A stretch of 64,000 nucleotides of DNA from Hydractinia symbiolongicarpus (taxonomy: Eukaryota; Cnidaria; Hydrozoa; Anthoathecata; Hydractiniidae). The DNA lies in contig NC_079880.1 in assembly GCF_029227915.1 (NCBI RefSeq), positions 19,052,001-19,116,000 of the forward strand, read 5' to 3'. The stretch's first letter is position 1; each line of letters starts with the position of its first letter. Position numbers and translations under genes: made by a program. A model generated the notes under the pieces. That model made no database searches and was not told the origin of the DNA. It worked only from the letters and a program-made list of their open reading frames with translations. This document shows positions 1 through 10,433 of the stretch, one piece after another.

Positions 1-26
1 TAAATTTTCTATACTCTTCTCCGCAG

Positions 27-261
27 ATGTGCTACGTTCTTGTTGTGTTCCGTAACAACGCGTCCAAACGCTTATCAAGATGGAGCGTTAGACGTTCTGC
101 AGAATTGGCTGGGTAATCTTCTACTTGTTTATCCCCATCATAGTGGAGATGGGTTTGTTATTAAAAGCGAAAGCAAATACGTTGAACATGAATCAAATGA
201 TGACGTCAGCATTCAAGGCGTTCGAGCTATTTTTAGAGACGATAAAATATATTTACAATGA
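27..261 (+). CDS. 3'-terminal exon of an unidentified gene (5' part outside window)
   Basis: A pyrimidine-rich tract ending in cag at 24-26 is a good splice acceptor. From it one frame runs open for 77 codons to a TGA at 259-261. The residues (for example LQNWLGNLLLVYPHHSGDG and VRAIFRDDKIYLQ at the C-terminus) look like real protein: mixed hydrophobic and charged, with no low complexity. I do not recognise the family. The first in-frame start-like codon is only a TTG at 40, so this is better read as the last exon of a gene entering from the left than as a free-standing ORF. The first codon is split with the previous exon. No canonical AATAAA was seen in the following 150 bases. It could be a pseudo-exon, but the acceptor plus open frame to a stop argues otherwise. 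Confidence 0.55.
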
Positions 262-1074
262 AACCGGTTGCCGAAAATACATTATTTAGTTTTATCGGAT
301 GTTATTATTATTATTTTTTATTTGCTTTGCTGTTAAATATAAGTTATAATTGAAGCTAATTTACAGTCTACCTTTTTTATAATGCAGGTTTAATGACAAG
401 GGGAATAGTGACGAAGTTTATATGCAAATTTTTAAATTTCAAATTTTTTTGTCTGTCCAGTCATTTAAATCCTAAGCACTTACTTTATATGTAAACGTTC
501 TAGGCGCATTTCACAACGTTTGGAAGTTAGTACGCGCTAGCACGCGCTTTCGAAAATAACTCGTTTTGACTCTCAATTTTATAAGTGCCCCCTGAAAGCG
601 CCCAGGCGATTATTGAAGGTACAATATTAAGTTTGAAACAAAGCCGGTGAGCGGGCGGTTATTAGAAAAAACAAATTCACTTTATGACATCAAATAATCG
701 CCCGGGAAGGTACTAGAATTTAAATATAGTGTATATATTTTTTAATGACCGCCCCTAAAAATTTAGAAAAAAAATTATAAGCGCCCGACGGTTAAGTAAA
801 CACAGCATTCCAAAATATTTCCTTTTAAAATTTGCTTTGTATTAATGTTTTATATGTTTATATTAAAATAGTGATTGTCATGTCTCGCTGGTGTGAGCAA
901 CAAATTTATGTGTGAGATAAAAGAGGTAAAATGCTTGCCCTGCCTACCCTTTACCATTTATATACAGAGAGATGTACTAAATTCATATTTGCGTGGTCTT
1001 GGGAAAAAAATAAGCTAAAACGAAAACAAACAGATGAAAATCATGTGAATGTTTACACTTAAAGTTTACAAATA
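262..1074. repeat. Intergenic stretch with a degenerate DNA-transposon-like repeat (about 574-800)
   Basis: No gene is visible. Between about 574 and 800 several short GC-rich motifs punctuate AT-rich sequence: a 'gcgcccaggcgattatt' type motif near 598, a related 'cgcccgggaaggtac' near 697, and 'ataagcgcccgacgg' near 777. Two partial direct copies share an 'aaggtac' end. Similar motifs recur near 7.99-8.88 kb in this window. The pattern resembles ends of non-autonomous TIR elements, but no terminal inverted repeats or target duplication could be fixed by eye. Confidence 0.3.
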
Positions 1075-1512
1075 TCATGACGGCATACATTCACGCACTT
1101 TTGTACGAAATGTAAATACTTGACATATTCCGTGGACGTTACATATTGTTATGTCGTACGACTTTGTACCGTCAGCATTACAGGCGGTCGGTAAAGAGTT
1201 GAAAATAAGTATAGAGTTATCGTCGTTGTTTCCAGTGTCGCTTCTCAGACGCTGCTGTGCCTTCAACGCAATTCGTTTTAATTTGACAAACATCTTCTTA
1301 TCCCATGGCCGAGGCAAGTAATTGGGATTCAACTCTTTTGTTAAATCGCCAAGATCTATTTTTTTCATTTTTATATTGACGTCATCTTTTATATTTATAA
1401 CAGCAACGGCATCATCATGATTGGCGGACACCATCGAACTTCTCCCCGGGACTTTGTGATGTGCCGCTAAAGTAAGTGTGACCATAACTGTTATGATTTG
1501 AAGGAATGCCAT
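1075..1512 (-). CDS. Small secreted protein with four C-terminal cysteines, family unknown
   Basis: This is a 145-codon uninterrupted - strand ORF from ATG at 1512 to TGA at 1075. Residues 1-17 (MAFLQIITVMVTLTLAA) form a typical signal peptide with a hydrophobic core and small residues before the likely cleavage. A Lys/Asp-rich middle follows (about residues 20-100), including LPRPWDKKMF. The only four cysteines lie in the last 40 residues with spacing C-x12-C-x5-C-x11-C, which suggests two disulfides in a small C-terminal domain released from or carried by a pro-region. I do not recognise the family; secreted regulator, matrix or defence peptide are all possible and none is supported specifically. 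The ORF appears intronless, though a non-coding 5' exon cannot be excluded. The next gene downstream on this strand is not visible. Confidence 0.7.
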   Translation of the reverse strand: MAFLQIITVMVTLTLAAHHKVPGRSSMVSANHDDAVAVINIKDDVNIKMKKIDLGDLTKELNPNYLPRPWDKKMFVKLKRIALKAQQRLRSDTGNNDDNSILIFNSLPTACNADGTKSYDITICNVHGICQVFTFRTKVRECMPS

Positions 1513-4500
1513 TTCCTTTTATCTATATTCATAAAAATAAATTATCATTTCATCACTTATAAATCAATAAATCATCAGTTTATTACTAAAGCGTTATTTA
1601 CAATCAAAGTTACTTGGCAATGCAGTTCAGAAAATATGATATATCAACAGAGGATTCTGTGCAATGCTGAAAGATGAATAGAACTGTCGTAAGAGTTTGT
1701 ACCTGGAAAAGAATTGTCAAATACTCCTAGAAAAATATCTATTAGTTCATACATAAGGGTAGGAAAGAAATCCGTTCGGCTTGAGTAATTTTGACAGTTC
1801 ACCTACTCACATTAGCCAACTTTAGAGTAACAAAAGTTGGAATAAAATTTATCCAAAAGTCTTTTATTAAAGTTACCAGAATGCCACACAAAAACACCTT
1901 TAAAACGTACAGTGATACAGGCATTTAGGCTCTTTTTCCACTAGGAAAAACTAGAGCAAAAAGCAAGAAAATGGAATCACGCTTTTTTAGCAAAAAAAAT
2001 TGAACTATTCTACAAGAAGATACTTTAGAACTATTTTAACTTGAAAAGAAGGCTCTTCCAATATGGTATAAATTCCCACGAAGCACTAGGTACTTGTCCT
2101 GTTGATAGTATTAACAAAACAAGTCGTTAAAATCGTTTAAAAACTTCACGGGTTCCCCAATTGAGTTAAATTATTAAACTACACTCTCGAAGTCCTAAAT
2201 AAACTTGCGCGCAACCTTTAGGACAGACAGAAACGGATGAATACACGGGTCCACCAGATTATTATTATCGCCGTTGCACCTATTTCCCGCATAGCACAAA
2301 GTGACGATCGGCTACCATTTTAAACAAAGTACAGGTATTAAAAAAAGGAACGAATGTTTTCTGTTATCGCATTAATTTCATATAACTACCATGCAAACGA
2401 AGTATCTCGTTATTCTTTACAACACGTAAAAAAACCTACAAATTTTTATTGACAAACATTTATAAATTACTCTCTCGAACCGTGTGTGTCTTCTTAAGCC
2501 ATCTGCTATATATTGATAAACTTTTAAGCTTGAATAATAATTTATAATTCCAACAAACTGGTGAAGCAGCCACGTAAAAGTTTCAACTTAACTTTCGATT
2601 GCACAACCTACTACTTTCAGCTGCTAGAAACATCCAAGGTGTCTTGAAGTGTTTGTGTATATAATGATGTCATCAAGTTCAAAGTTAAGGAATGTTACAC
2701 AAAGTAAACATCAAGAAAAACGGTAGGTCATTGGTTGGCAGCTATAAAAAATCATGTTTGCACCACCATGTGTTGACGTCGATATAAAGCTAATATTCTA
2801 TGAGGAAATAGTTTTATTTGGCACGAAGCTTGCTGGTGACTTGCTTGATAATTACTCTGCTCACGATATATGATTATTTTGCGCCATTTATACTTCCGAA
2901 GCTTTTTTTAACATTGAGGAATAACAGATTAAAAATTACTGACCCTTGTCCCCTAACATCCCGCCTACTGCGGACGCAAACTATTACCCTACTCTCTAAT
3001 AAAAAAATGGGCAAAGCATAAACTTATAAGCTCTACTTATTTTTAAAGTGTCTAGAATCTTCTAATATTGTTCTTGCTTTATACTCAACATTCTACCTTA
3101 CCGAGGTAAGACTAAGTTTTGTGGAAATAAGCACTGCGTGCATTTCGCTCGAAAAATAAATTTTCACGAATAATTGATATTAAAAAAGAGTTCTTTAAAG
3201 GTTTTCATTAACAAAACCGCAGTGATACATACAAGTTGAGAGCCTTTTGAAATAATACATAGGTCCTCTAATTACAAAAACTCTAATTTAAAACAACTGA
3301 CGAAAGTTGGCAAATAGTGGATTTTACAGCAATCTCTTTCCAAAGCTAATTTTCGCGAAAGGCGTTCTTATTTTTCGCGAGCATACAATGTTTCTTCTTA
3401 CTGCTTTTTTTTCGTATCGTTCATTGATTTTCATGTCTTCGAAGCGAGGTTATATCTCACCATTAACCAACTCAGACGTTGCTTTTTTAACCAACCCATA
3501 AGAATTTTATATTGCTTCGGAGTTGTTTCAGAAGGGGGCTGCAACAACATGTTTTGACACGTCACAAAGAGAGAAATACTTCAAGTACCAATGAAAATAT
3601 TTGTTGAAATATCTTATGGTTCAAACGAAAGTGTAGAGAAACCACAACGTAGCTACAAGTTTAAAAATATTTATCTTCTGCTGTTTGTTTTTAAAGAAAG
3701 GTTTGAGTACTTATGCCATAGCTTCTTACTTTTAGGCGCGTGCATGATGAACTATAAGAAATTCAATTTTTTTCGTTGTTTAAGTGATTGCTCTTCAACA
3801 GCTCCATCTCTGAATAAGAGTCGGTGACCAACATCGGATAGATTCGCGTTAGATATCCAGATAAACCATTTAAAAGAGTTCTAATGATGGCCATATAAAC
3901 ATTAAAAATGTTGACATTATGAAATCGAACGATGTCAACCGTATTTGGTCAAAAACATCTTGTGGAATTGTTATACGCATGTTAACAATCAGAATTTGTA
4001 GAGTTTTGTAATGTTGATAATTAAAGGAATATAAAAATGCCAGATTTTATAGGATTTTGCCAATTAAAATGCATTCAATTTTTTTTAAAAAAAGTTGATG
4101 AAAGACGAAAATACAATAAATTGCGTATGTTCCCTTTCCTGATTGATTTTTGTTGTTGTTGTTGACTACACCTCTGACTGGATGATGACTCAAAACAAGT
4201 CATGAATAACGTCGTTGCGCAATTTAAAAATATCATTGTCACAATCTTGTCTTAACTATGGACAGAGAAAAACCATAAAATGTCAAATTTTAAAAATATA
4301 CACACAAAATACACACTGTTCAATGGTTTTAATACTGCAGGACACTCTCGCAGAAAATTGCTGTCATACTTTGCAATATTTATGAAGCATCATTCAAATA
4401 GCCACTAAATATTATATATAACTTCAATACCTTATAGAATATTTAACTTCTTTACCACAATCTTAAATTCAGTACAACAAAGTTGGAAAAACTTGTGACA

Positions 4501-4996
4501 TAAAAAACATGTCAAAGTTTGGTGTTATTTAAACATTCACTTGTTTGAGCAACAGTCAAGTTTACGAGTCGCATGGTTGAGAAATATAACATATTATAAC
4601 ATATTTACCGTCAGAAAAGAGGAAAAGCCAGCCGTGAGAATGGAATTCCTTCATACATGAAACTTCCCGTTACTCACTTACATATAAACCTTTAAACTGC
4701 TAACGGTTTTACCTGTTGACAAAACCCTTTTATAGAAGAAGATAAACTTTCTGAGTAGAAGTCTAATGAGAAAATAAAAATAGAAAAATTTTACGACAAA
4801 CTTTTACAGTGTACCTGCATAATCAAGGTAACGCTTGTGAAATGTCGGGAAAACGCGCACGTTAACCGCACCTCCGCGTATGCACATGAAATACAAAAGT
4901 GGGGTCAGTTGAGGAATTTTTTTTTTCATTTTTGCATTCTTTTTTAGTTTATAACATACATAAACATACATTTAAAATAATTTGGCAAAAAAAACT
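1513..4996. other. Intergenic region, no gene recognised
   Basis: This is AT-rich sequence with only short ORFs on both strands, none of which shows a recognisable domain, signal peptide or splice-consistent extension. A fragment near 4640-4680 (motif ggaattcc.. followed by aaacttcccgttactcactta) resembles the 3' end of the SINE family found at 37.4-37.6 kb and 54.9-55.1 kb. Just before the first selenoprotein start, a pyrimidine tract ending in tttttttag at about 4941-4949 could be an acceptor for a non-coding 5' exon or a spliced leader. That is speculation. Confidence 0.4.
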
Positions 4997-7617
4997 ATGG
5001 AAGAAACAAAAGATTCGAAGGTAACGGTGCATATTGAATACTGGTATGTTTTCATTTTATTATCTTATTTATTATTTTTACTTATGGTCAAAAACATTAA
5101 CTTTCTTGGCATATACGGACTACAGGTCAGCTTGCTTTTACCAGAAACACAAGCCTTTGATTTGCATTGGGAAATCTTAAAACACTCTTTTAATAGGCTC
5201 TACCACTACTTAGATCATCTTCAATTTTTTATTATAGTTCTGGATGAGGCTACTACAGTCGAAAAAAGGAACTGGCTGCCAAAATAAAACAGGCTATCCC
5301 ATCAGTCCTAGTGACTGGGAGAAGAGGCAGGAGCAGTAAGTATTTATTTATCGGAATATGTTTTCATGTTACTTTGTATTCTATTATTCTGTAAAATAGT
5401 TTTTTGCCTCGCAAATTTAAAATGGATTGAAAAATACATTACAATGTATGATGTTATATAATCTGATAACTGACGTAAATTTTTGTTTCTTTCTCGAGTA
5501 CAGCTTTCGTCATTCTTTTTTTTGGTTTTCTTCCACACGTATTTGCCCCTACAAACAAAAAAAACCTTTTTATGTTCTGTCTGCGATAATAATAGTACAC
5601 TAACCTTTTGTGTCGTTGCGGGTTCCATACATTGGGTTTTTTAAAAAAAAATATGAGAGGAATTTTCTGATGTATTAAAAAGGAGAGGACATGGACAGGA
5701 CAGGACAGGAATGGAAAGGAATGCTAATATTGCGTCGATATTTTTTCAAGACCGCAAAGAATTAAGTTAAACTCATTAAAAAAGAACGGATTCTGACACA
5801 CTTAAAATGTTTTTTCAAATAATTTTACTTTTTAAGGTAGTCCGATTTTTGCACTTGGAGTTCATTTTGTTCAGTTTTTTTTTTCGGAAAGAATTCTGAC
5901 ATTAGTTCGGGGATTCTTTGTTTAAGGAGTTTGTTACTATCTCGCCTGCGAGGATAGTATTGGTTCCCAACTGTTAACTGACCAAATCACTATGTTTTAA
6001 ATGGTCAATTGCAACGTCAGAGATTTAAACTTCGTACCTAAACTCTCTAAGCACTTCGAAGTCATCTAAATGACGTTTCAGGCCAAAATTTGTATTTGTT
6101 TTCGACAAAATTTGGCACTGTCAACAAAAAAAGTATGCTGAACATGATGGTGACATCAAAATTTTTATTTTTTGTCACCTAAATGTCATTTTAGGCCAAG
6201 TTTGGTTCAAAAAATAAAACCACTTCATTTTCGAAAAATATTGGCACAGTTAACAAATAAAGTATGCTGAACATGATGGTGTTATCAAAATTTCGATTTT
6301 TTGTCACCTTAATGTCATTTTAGGCCAAAATTGGTCCAAAAATTAAAACCACTTTATTTTTGACAAAATTTAGCACAGTTAACAAAAAAAGTATGCTGAA
6401 CATGATGGCGACATTAAAATGGTAATTTTTTGTCAAGTAAATGTCGTTTAAGACCATAAACGTTTCAATTACGCGACGTTAAACCATGAATGTCATTTTT
6501 GTTAGCAGAAATTGTAAAATTTGGTCGCATTGTTTCATAGTGGTGCATTTTTAATAGCGAGATAGTTTATGCAGCACCTGCATCTTGTTTGTTTTGTGAT
6601 GGGAAACAGAATTTGAATCATAAAACTCAGATCCTCATTATATCTATCCTCCGGGTGTTTTTAGTGTTAAAATTTCACGGCATATCTATGTTTTACAAAA
6701 TGGTAACGAAAGTAGCGAGACACAAAGTAAATAAAGGACGGGCAAGCTCGTGGATAAATCCATCGACTAGGATGCATAAACTATTTTTAAAATTTGGTTT
6801 GTGAAATGAATACACGCAAAATACTTACTACTAATACTTAAAATATTAGCGAAAATTAGTATATTAAAGCTAGGTCAAATGTCTCAAGCAGAATTTACCT
6901 CCTTCTAAAGCTTTTGTGCATATGATATTTGAACGGGGCGGGTATGCTCTTTCTGATTTTTTAGGTGGTTCTTTCTTGTACAAGTCACTCTCTAATACAA
7001 CTAATTTTTCATAATGCGTTTTTGCGTCTCCTTCCAACATTAAAATTCTATTCTACTAAAAATCGTCGGATTTCTGATTGGCTCGGAGCCTCGGAGGTGG
7101 GTAACTTGTACCCACCTCCGAGGCTGCCAAAACAAAGTCGCGTATATGACAAACTAAAAATTGCAAGTTGTAGCTAAGAAGGCCATAATGAAACGCGGCT
7201 TTTGGTCTTTTTCACTTTTTGATTTTTTGTGTGTTGCTGAAGAACACCCACTCCGTTTAAAAATAAATATCATAATTTATCTTCTAATTTAGCTTCGTTT
7301 GAAGTTACTGTAAATGGTCAGTTGATTTTTTCAAAAATCGAAATGCACGCTTTTCCCAACCAGGACAAGGTAAGTTGATGATGTCGTCGTTGTTGTGTCG
7401 TTGACGTCGTTTTTGTTTCGTTGACGTCGTCGTTGTGGTTGCTGTTGTCGTACCCTTCTCGTTATCGTTGTCATCATTGCTGTTGTTTTTGTTAAGTTAA
7501 CCTAGCTGTACTGGGCTGTTTTACTTATAGATTTTAGAAGAAATAAAGAAAGCAGCCAATGGGGAGCCTATGAGTACAGTGATCGACACCAAAAAGGAAC
7601 GCTGCATTATATCATAG
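4997..7617 (+). CDS. Rdx-family selenoprotein, SelW2/MIEN1-like, with CxxU and CaaX motif (copy 1)
   Basis: Four coding exons: 4997-5043, 5238-5335, 7293-7369 and 7531-7617, spliced as 102 codons plus TAG. The product is a thioredoxin-fold Rdx protein. The start VTVHIEYC is the first beta strand, followed by the redox motif C-S-G-U at residues 16-19. The U is an in-frame TGA at 5245-5247 in exon 2, and the preceding Cys codon is split by intron 1. Later come the family signatures SFEVTVNGQLIFSK (residues 50-63) and EEIKKAANGE. The protein ends in CIIS, a CaaX prenylation box like the one in vertebrate MIEN1 (C35/Rdx12). Fish SelW2 is the known Sec-containing relative of MIEN1, and human MIEN1 has CxxC. 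The inferred role is a membrane-tethered thiol/selenol redox protein. ATG 4997 is the only ATG in frame before the motif. If TGA were read as stop, the product would be 18 residues. A SECIS-like hairpin lies at 7725-7822, and a second gene of identical exon design lies 2.8 kb downstream. Confidence 0.9.
5245..5247 (+). other. Selenocysteine codon (TGA recoded as Sec), copy 1
   Basis: This TGA falls in frame between GGA and GGC, giving C-S-G-U-G. It occupies exactly the second redox position of the Rdx CxxC/CxxU motif, with homologous coding sequence continuing for 83 further codons. The equivalent TGA is conserved in the downstream paralogue. Confidence 0.88.
6059..6450. repeat. About 3 tandem copies of a 129-bp unit in intron 2 of selenoprotein copy 1
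   Basis: The marker motif 'agtatgctgaacatgatgg' recurs at about 6131, 6260 and 6389, a 129-bp spacing. The associated 'gtcac..aaatgtcattttaggcc' block recurs at about 6174, 6303 and 6432, with a diverged first copy at 6061. Non-coding minisatellite. Its divergence between copies suggests it is not recent. Confidence 0.8.
7087..7125. repeat. Perfect 17-bp inverted repeat with 5-nt loop (intron 2 of selenoprotein copy 1)
   Basis: The arms 7087-7103 (agcctcggaggtgggta) and 7109-7125 are exact reverse complements, separated by acttg. The arms are much more GC-rich than the surrounding intron. It would fold as a very stable RNA hairpin in the pre-mRNA. No target duplication or transposon end was seen around it. 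Confidence 0.85.
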
Positions 7618-7724
7618 CGTTGAAGTATTTATCTAAACTAAAATTAGATTTAGCCAGCCATCTCTAATGGATATTAGGGCGTTGTCTTTGGATTATGTTA
7701 TTTTTTTTATTTTTAATTTTTTCA

Positions 7725-7822
7725 AATATTTCTATCTTGCATGGTATGTATGATAAATTGTAGTGAAATCTATTGTAAACTATAATTTTAATGATTTCTT
7801 TGTAAAAAAAAAAAGAAATATT
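7725..7822 (+). promoter_or_regulatory. SECIS-like element, selenoprotein copy 1 (3' UTR)
   Basis: The 5' core ATGA is at 7750-7753 and the 3' core TGAT at 7792-7795. Strand 7755-7764 (aaattgtagt) pairs with 7779-7788 (actataattt) over 10 bp with one G-T wobble. The 14-nt apical loop 7765-7778 starts GAAA, giving the conserved AA. Three bases (taa, 7789-7791) are unpaired next to the quartet, a departure from the ideal. Below the core, 'aatatttct' (from about 7726) is complementary to 'agaaatatt' (near 7813) and could form the basal helix. The element begins about 110-130 bases after the stop codon, a normal SECIS position. Confidence 0.72.
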
Positions 7823-7988
7823 ACCGATTGTAAGAAATACAAATATAAGACAGAGTACCTCCTTTCGCTTTAAGTTAATATGGTCGGTCCTACAATATAA
7901 GTGCGGTATTTTTAAAATCGATTAATCAATCAATCAATACATATTTTCTTTCAAAGAAAAGGCCTTCGTAAGATGTGTTTATCTGTAT

Positions 7989-8890
7989 ACCGTAGTACCT
8001 CACATTAGCGCCGCGGCGCTAAATAAATTTTCATGATTTTAGATGCGACGCTAATTAGAGGGCGGTGCTTATTTCAAAGTTTGAGATTTTTGGTTTTTGA
8101 AGGTTTAGGGTGTAAGTATCAAATTATCACGGAAAAGACAATTCTTTTTACGTTTATACAGTATTAATTTCTGAGATACGAATCCATGGAATGAATTAGA
8201 CCAGATCAGACATCAAGATCATCGTCGCTAATCGCCATCATGATCCTCATCGCACGCATCTTCCACATCTTAATCAGAAATCTGTTCAAAAAAAAGTCAA
8301 TCAATTAATAATTTAATAATTAGCTCTTTGAACAATTTTTTCTATGCTTTACGGACCCATTCATCAATTTTTCTTCTTGGAGAGGCTCTTAAAAACTTTG
8401 ATTTTGTATTTAAAGTTAAACTCCAAACAAATATTAGGACCATCACGTGTACAAGAATATTTGGGTGCCAACTATAGCATAAAAACTTAAATGCAAAATT
8501 GAGAAAAGGGAAGAAGCTAAAGAGTATGACGACCACACGATCGGTGTTTATAAAAAAAGAGAGAGCGATGGCGAAGAAAAACAAGAACTTCTTGTTTGGC
8601 ACATACCTATAGAACTTTCAAAACTGATAAGCAAATACCTTCAAGCAGACGATTTAAATTCAGTGATAGTAAATGTAACTGGAAAGAGGAAGAGAGAGCT
8701 TGGACTTGTAGTTGCAGCTAAATTTAAAAGCATCACGATGAATAAAAGAAAATCCTTCATAAAGATCCGGAGAAAAAGAAAAAAAATATTCTTATCTTGA
8801 ACTAAATGCAGAAGATTTTGCTGATAAGAAAAAAGTAGAATTCAATTAAATAATAAAGTGGGGCGCTACTTACAGGGTGCTAATTAGAGG
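7989..8890. mobile_element. Degenerate TIR-type DNA transposon carrying a gene remnant
   Basis: The left end near 7995 reads cctcacattagcgccgcgg and the right end near 8857-8885 reads ggggcgctac..gtgctaattagagg, whose reverse complement begins cctctaattagcacc. These are similar imperfect inverted ends. A further 'gctaattagagggcgg' motif lies inside the left end at about 8051-8066. Between the ends is the broken reading frame at 8441-8800. Target-site duplications were not resolved. Confidence 0.4.
8441..8800 (+). pseudogene. Degenerate HIRAN-like domain ORF, transposon-associated
   Basis: One + strand frame from 8441 to the TGA at 8798-8800 reads HHVYKNIWVPTIA, then a TAA, then about 105 open codons containing DHTIGVYKK, LVWHIPIELSKLI and TGKRKRELGLVVAAKF. 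The pattern (Y..IW.P, then AV/GVYK, then VGH-type IP.E.S, then TGKRKR..GLVV) matches a HIRAN-like DNA-binding module that I believe is common beside transposons in cnidarian genomes. The naming is from memory and uncertain. The internal stop and lack of an ATG make it a decayed copy. Confidence 0.45.
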
Positions 8891-10433
8891 AAATACGTTA
8901 CATAAAATAGTAGTTAAAACTTTCGTGATGGACGGATGGCAAATTGAGTCGACGAATAACAGAAGGGACATTTATACATAAAACATAGAGAAGAAAAAGA
9001 GGAGAAAAACTATTCATCGACTTTATGTGATAAAAGTAATGGACGACAAAACATTCCGCTTAAAACAAAAATTTAGCCTGAGGAAAGGTTGGGTACATTT
9101 GTTTCAAGGCTCATCGCGTTTCTGGCGATATTTAATTCTTAAGTTCTTCTTCTCGTTGTTTTTTCTATGATTCTTTTTGTCTGTGAAAAGAAATTTGGAC
9201 TCCGAAACTGCAACGCCAAAGAATAAGCAAATTCAGGGAAGGGGTTGATTTTTAAAGGATTAGTTTAGATACCAGCCATTAAAATTTGTTGCACAATGTG
9301 ATACATACTTTAATTTGAATTCATTTTCGTGACCAAGGCAAACTTCTTAGTAAAATGACACACTACTAGTCGAAGTTTTTGGGTCTTCTTCCTTGTCACT
9401 GAAATTAGAAAATAAATAAGGTTATTTTCGGTTGTTAAACCTGGCCGAATCTCATTCTCACCGCGTAACACAGATATATTCATTCAAGTATAACATTACT
9501 TTTAAATATCACTTAGAAAAAGTTAACATATTTCAACCTCCTACCTAGACCTCTCAACGCTTTCTTACATTTGTCTACCGAGAAATGTAGGAGATAAAAC
9601 GTTTTTAAAGTGGCTGTAATTATAACGAAGATTGTATGTATATGCTGATTCATGGCGACATACCATTGACCTTTTGTTAATAGCTACATCGCTTTATTTT
9701 AACAGCTCGTATGCTAAAATTAATTTTGCTGAATCACGGTGGTGCGTGACTTATGGCTCGTAACAAAAATACAGTTTTTAAGGCGCCACTGTGAAAAAAA
9801 TGTTCCTGAATATAACGAAAAGAATTTTAAATGTCGTATTATAAAGCCTCATTTTCATTCGAGTGCATTTTCCGCTACATCGCGAAAAGCTCACGAGTTT
9901 TTTGTTAGTGCATGCGAACTTTGACAAAATCAATAAATTTCCTGAATCACGTGGAATGGAAACTCTTGAAAGATTTGGAATCAATTATTTTCGTTGATTT
10001 GTGTCGGCCAAAAGCTTGGCTACACGTCTCCCATACATCTTCTGGGATCAAATTCCAATACATAAGCGATAACATCAATAATTGCCCTTTCCGCGCGGGA
10101 TATCACACCACAAATGTTTGACGAAGAACCAAAATAGCAGGAAATGAACATGCAACACATCTATTAATGGCCATCTTGCAATTAACAATAATTGCACCAG
10201 CATGCTGACCGTGTTGTCTCTCCATCACACTTGCTTTTTAACTTCCATCGCAGAAGCAATTATCCAATCTCAAAATTATTTAGATGGAGATTATACTTTC
10301 TCTTGCTCTTTCTGGGCTTATGCATCCAACATCTACGATGGAGTGCAAAATTACTTAAGGTAAAAGTTTAAAAACAAAGTAACGTTTTACAGCTAGCTAA
10401 ACAATCGAATTTAGTACACTTTCGTACAGAAAG
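8891..10433. other. Spacer between the two selenoprotein genes, no gene recognised
   Basis: Only short ORFs without family resemblance occur. No third copy or fragment of the selenoprotein exons was found on either strand. The 5' flank of copy 2 is not obviously similar to that of copy 1. Confidence 0.45.

Noticed and set aside
2818-3021. 67-codon ORF with a hydrophobic start
   Set aside because: Starts at TTG, has no family resemblance and no splice context; expected by chance in AT-rich DNA.
5245-5247. TGA as a disabling stop, making the first selenoprotein gene a pseudogene
   Set aside because: The paralogue has TGA at the identical position, the downstream frame is conserved in both over two more introns, and both have SECIS-like hairpins. 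Independent identical nonsense mutations are unlikely.
4982-5287. Continuous 101-codon ORF over selenoprotein exon 1 and intron 1
   Set aside because: Only the first 16 codons after ATG 4997 are real. A GT donor at 5044 and an AG acceptor at 5236-5237 join frames that match the Rdx family, so the remainder is intron read-through.
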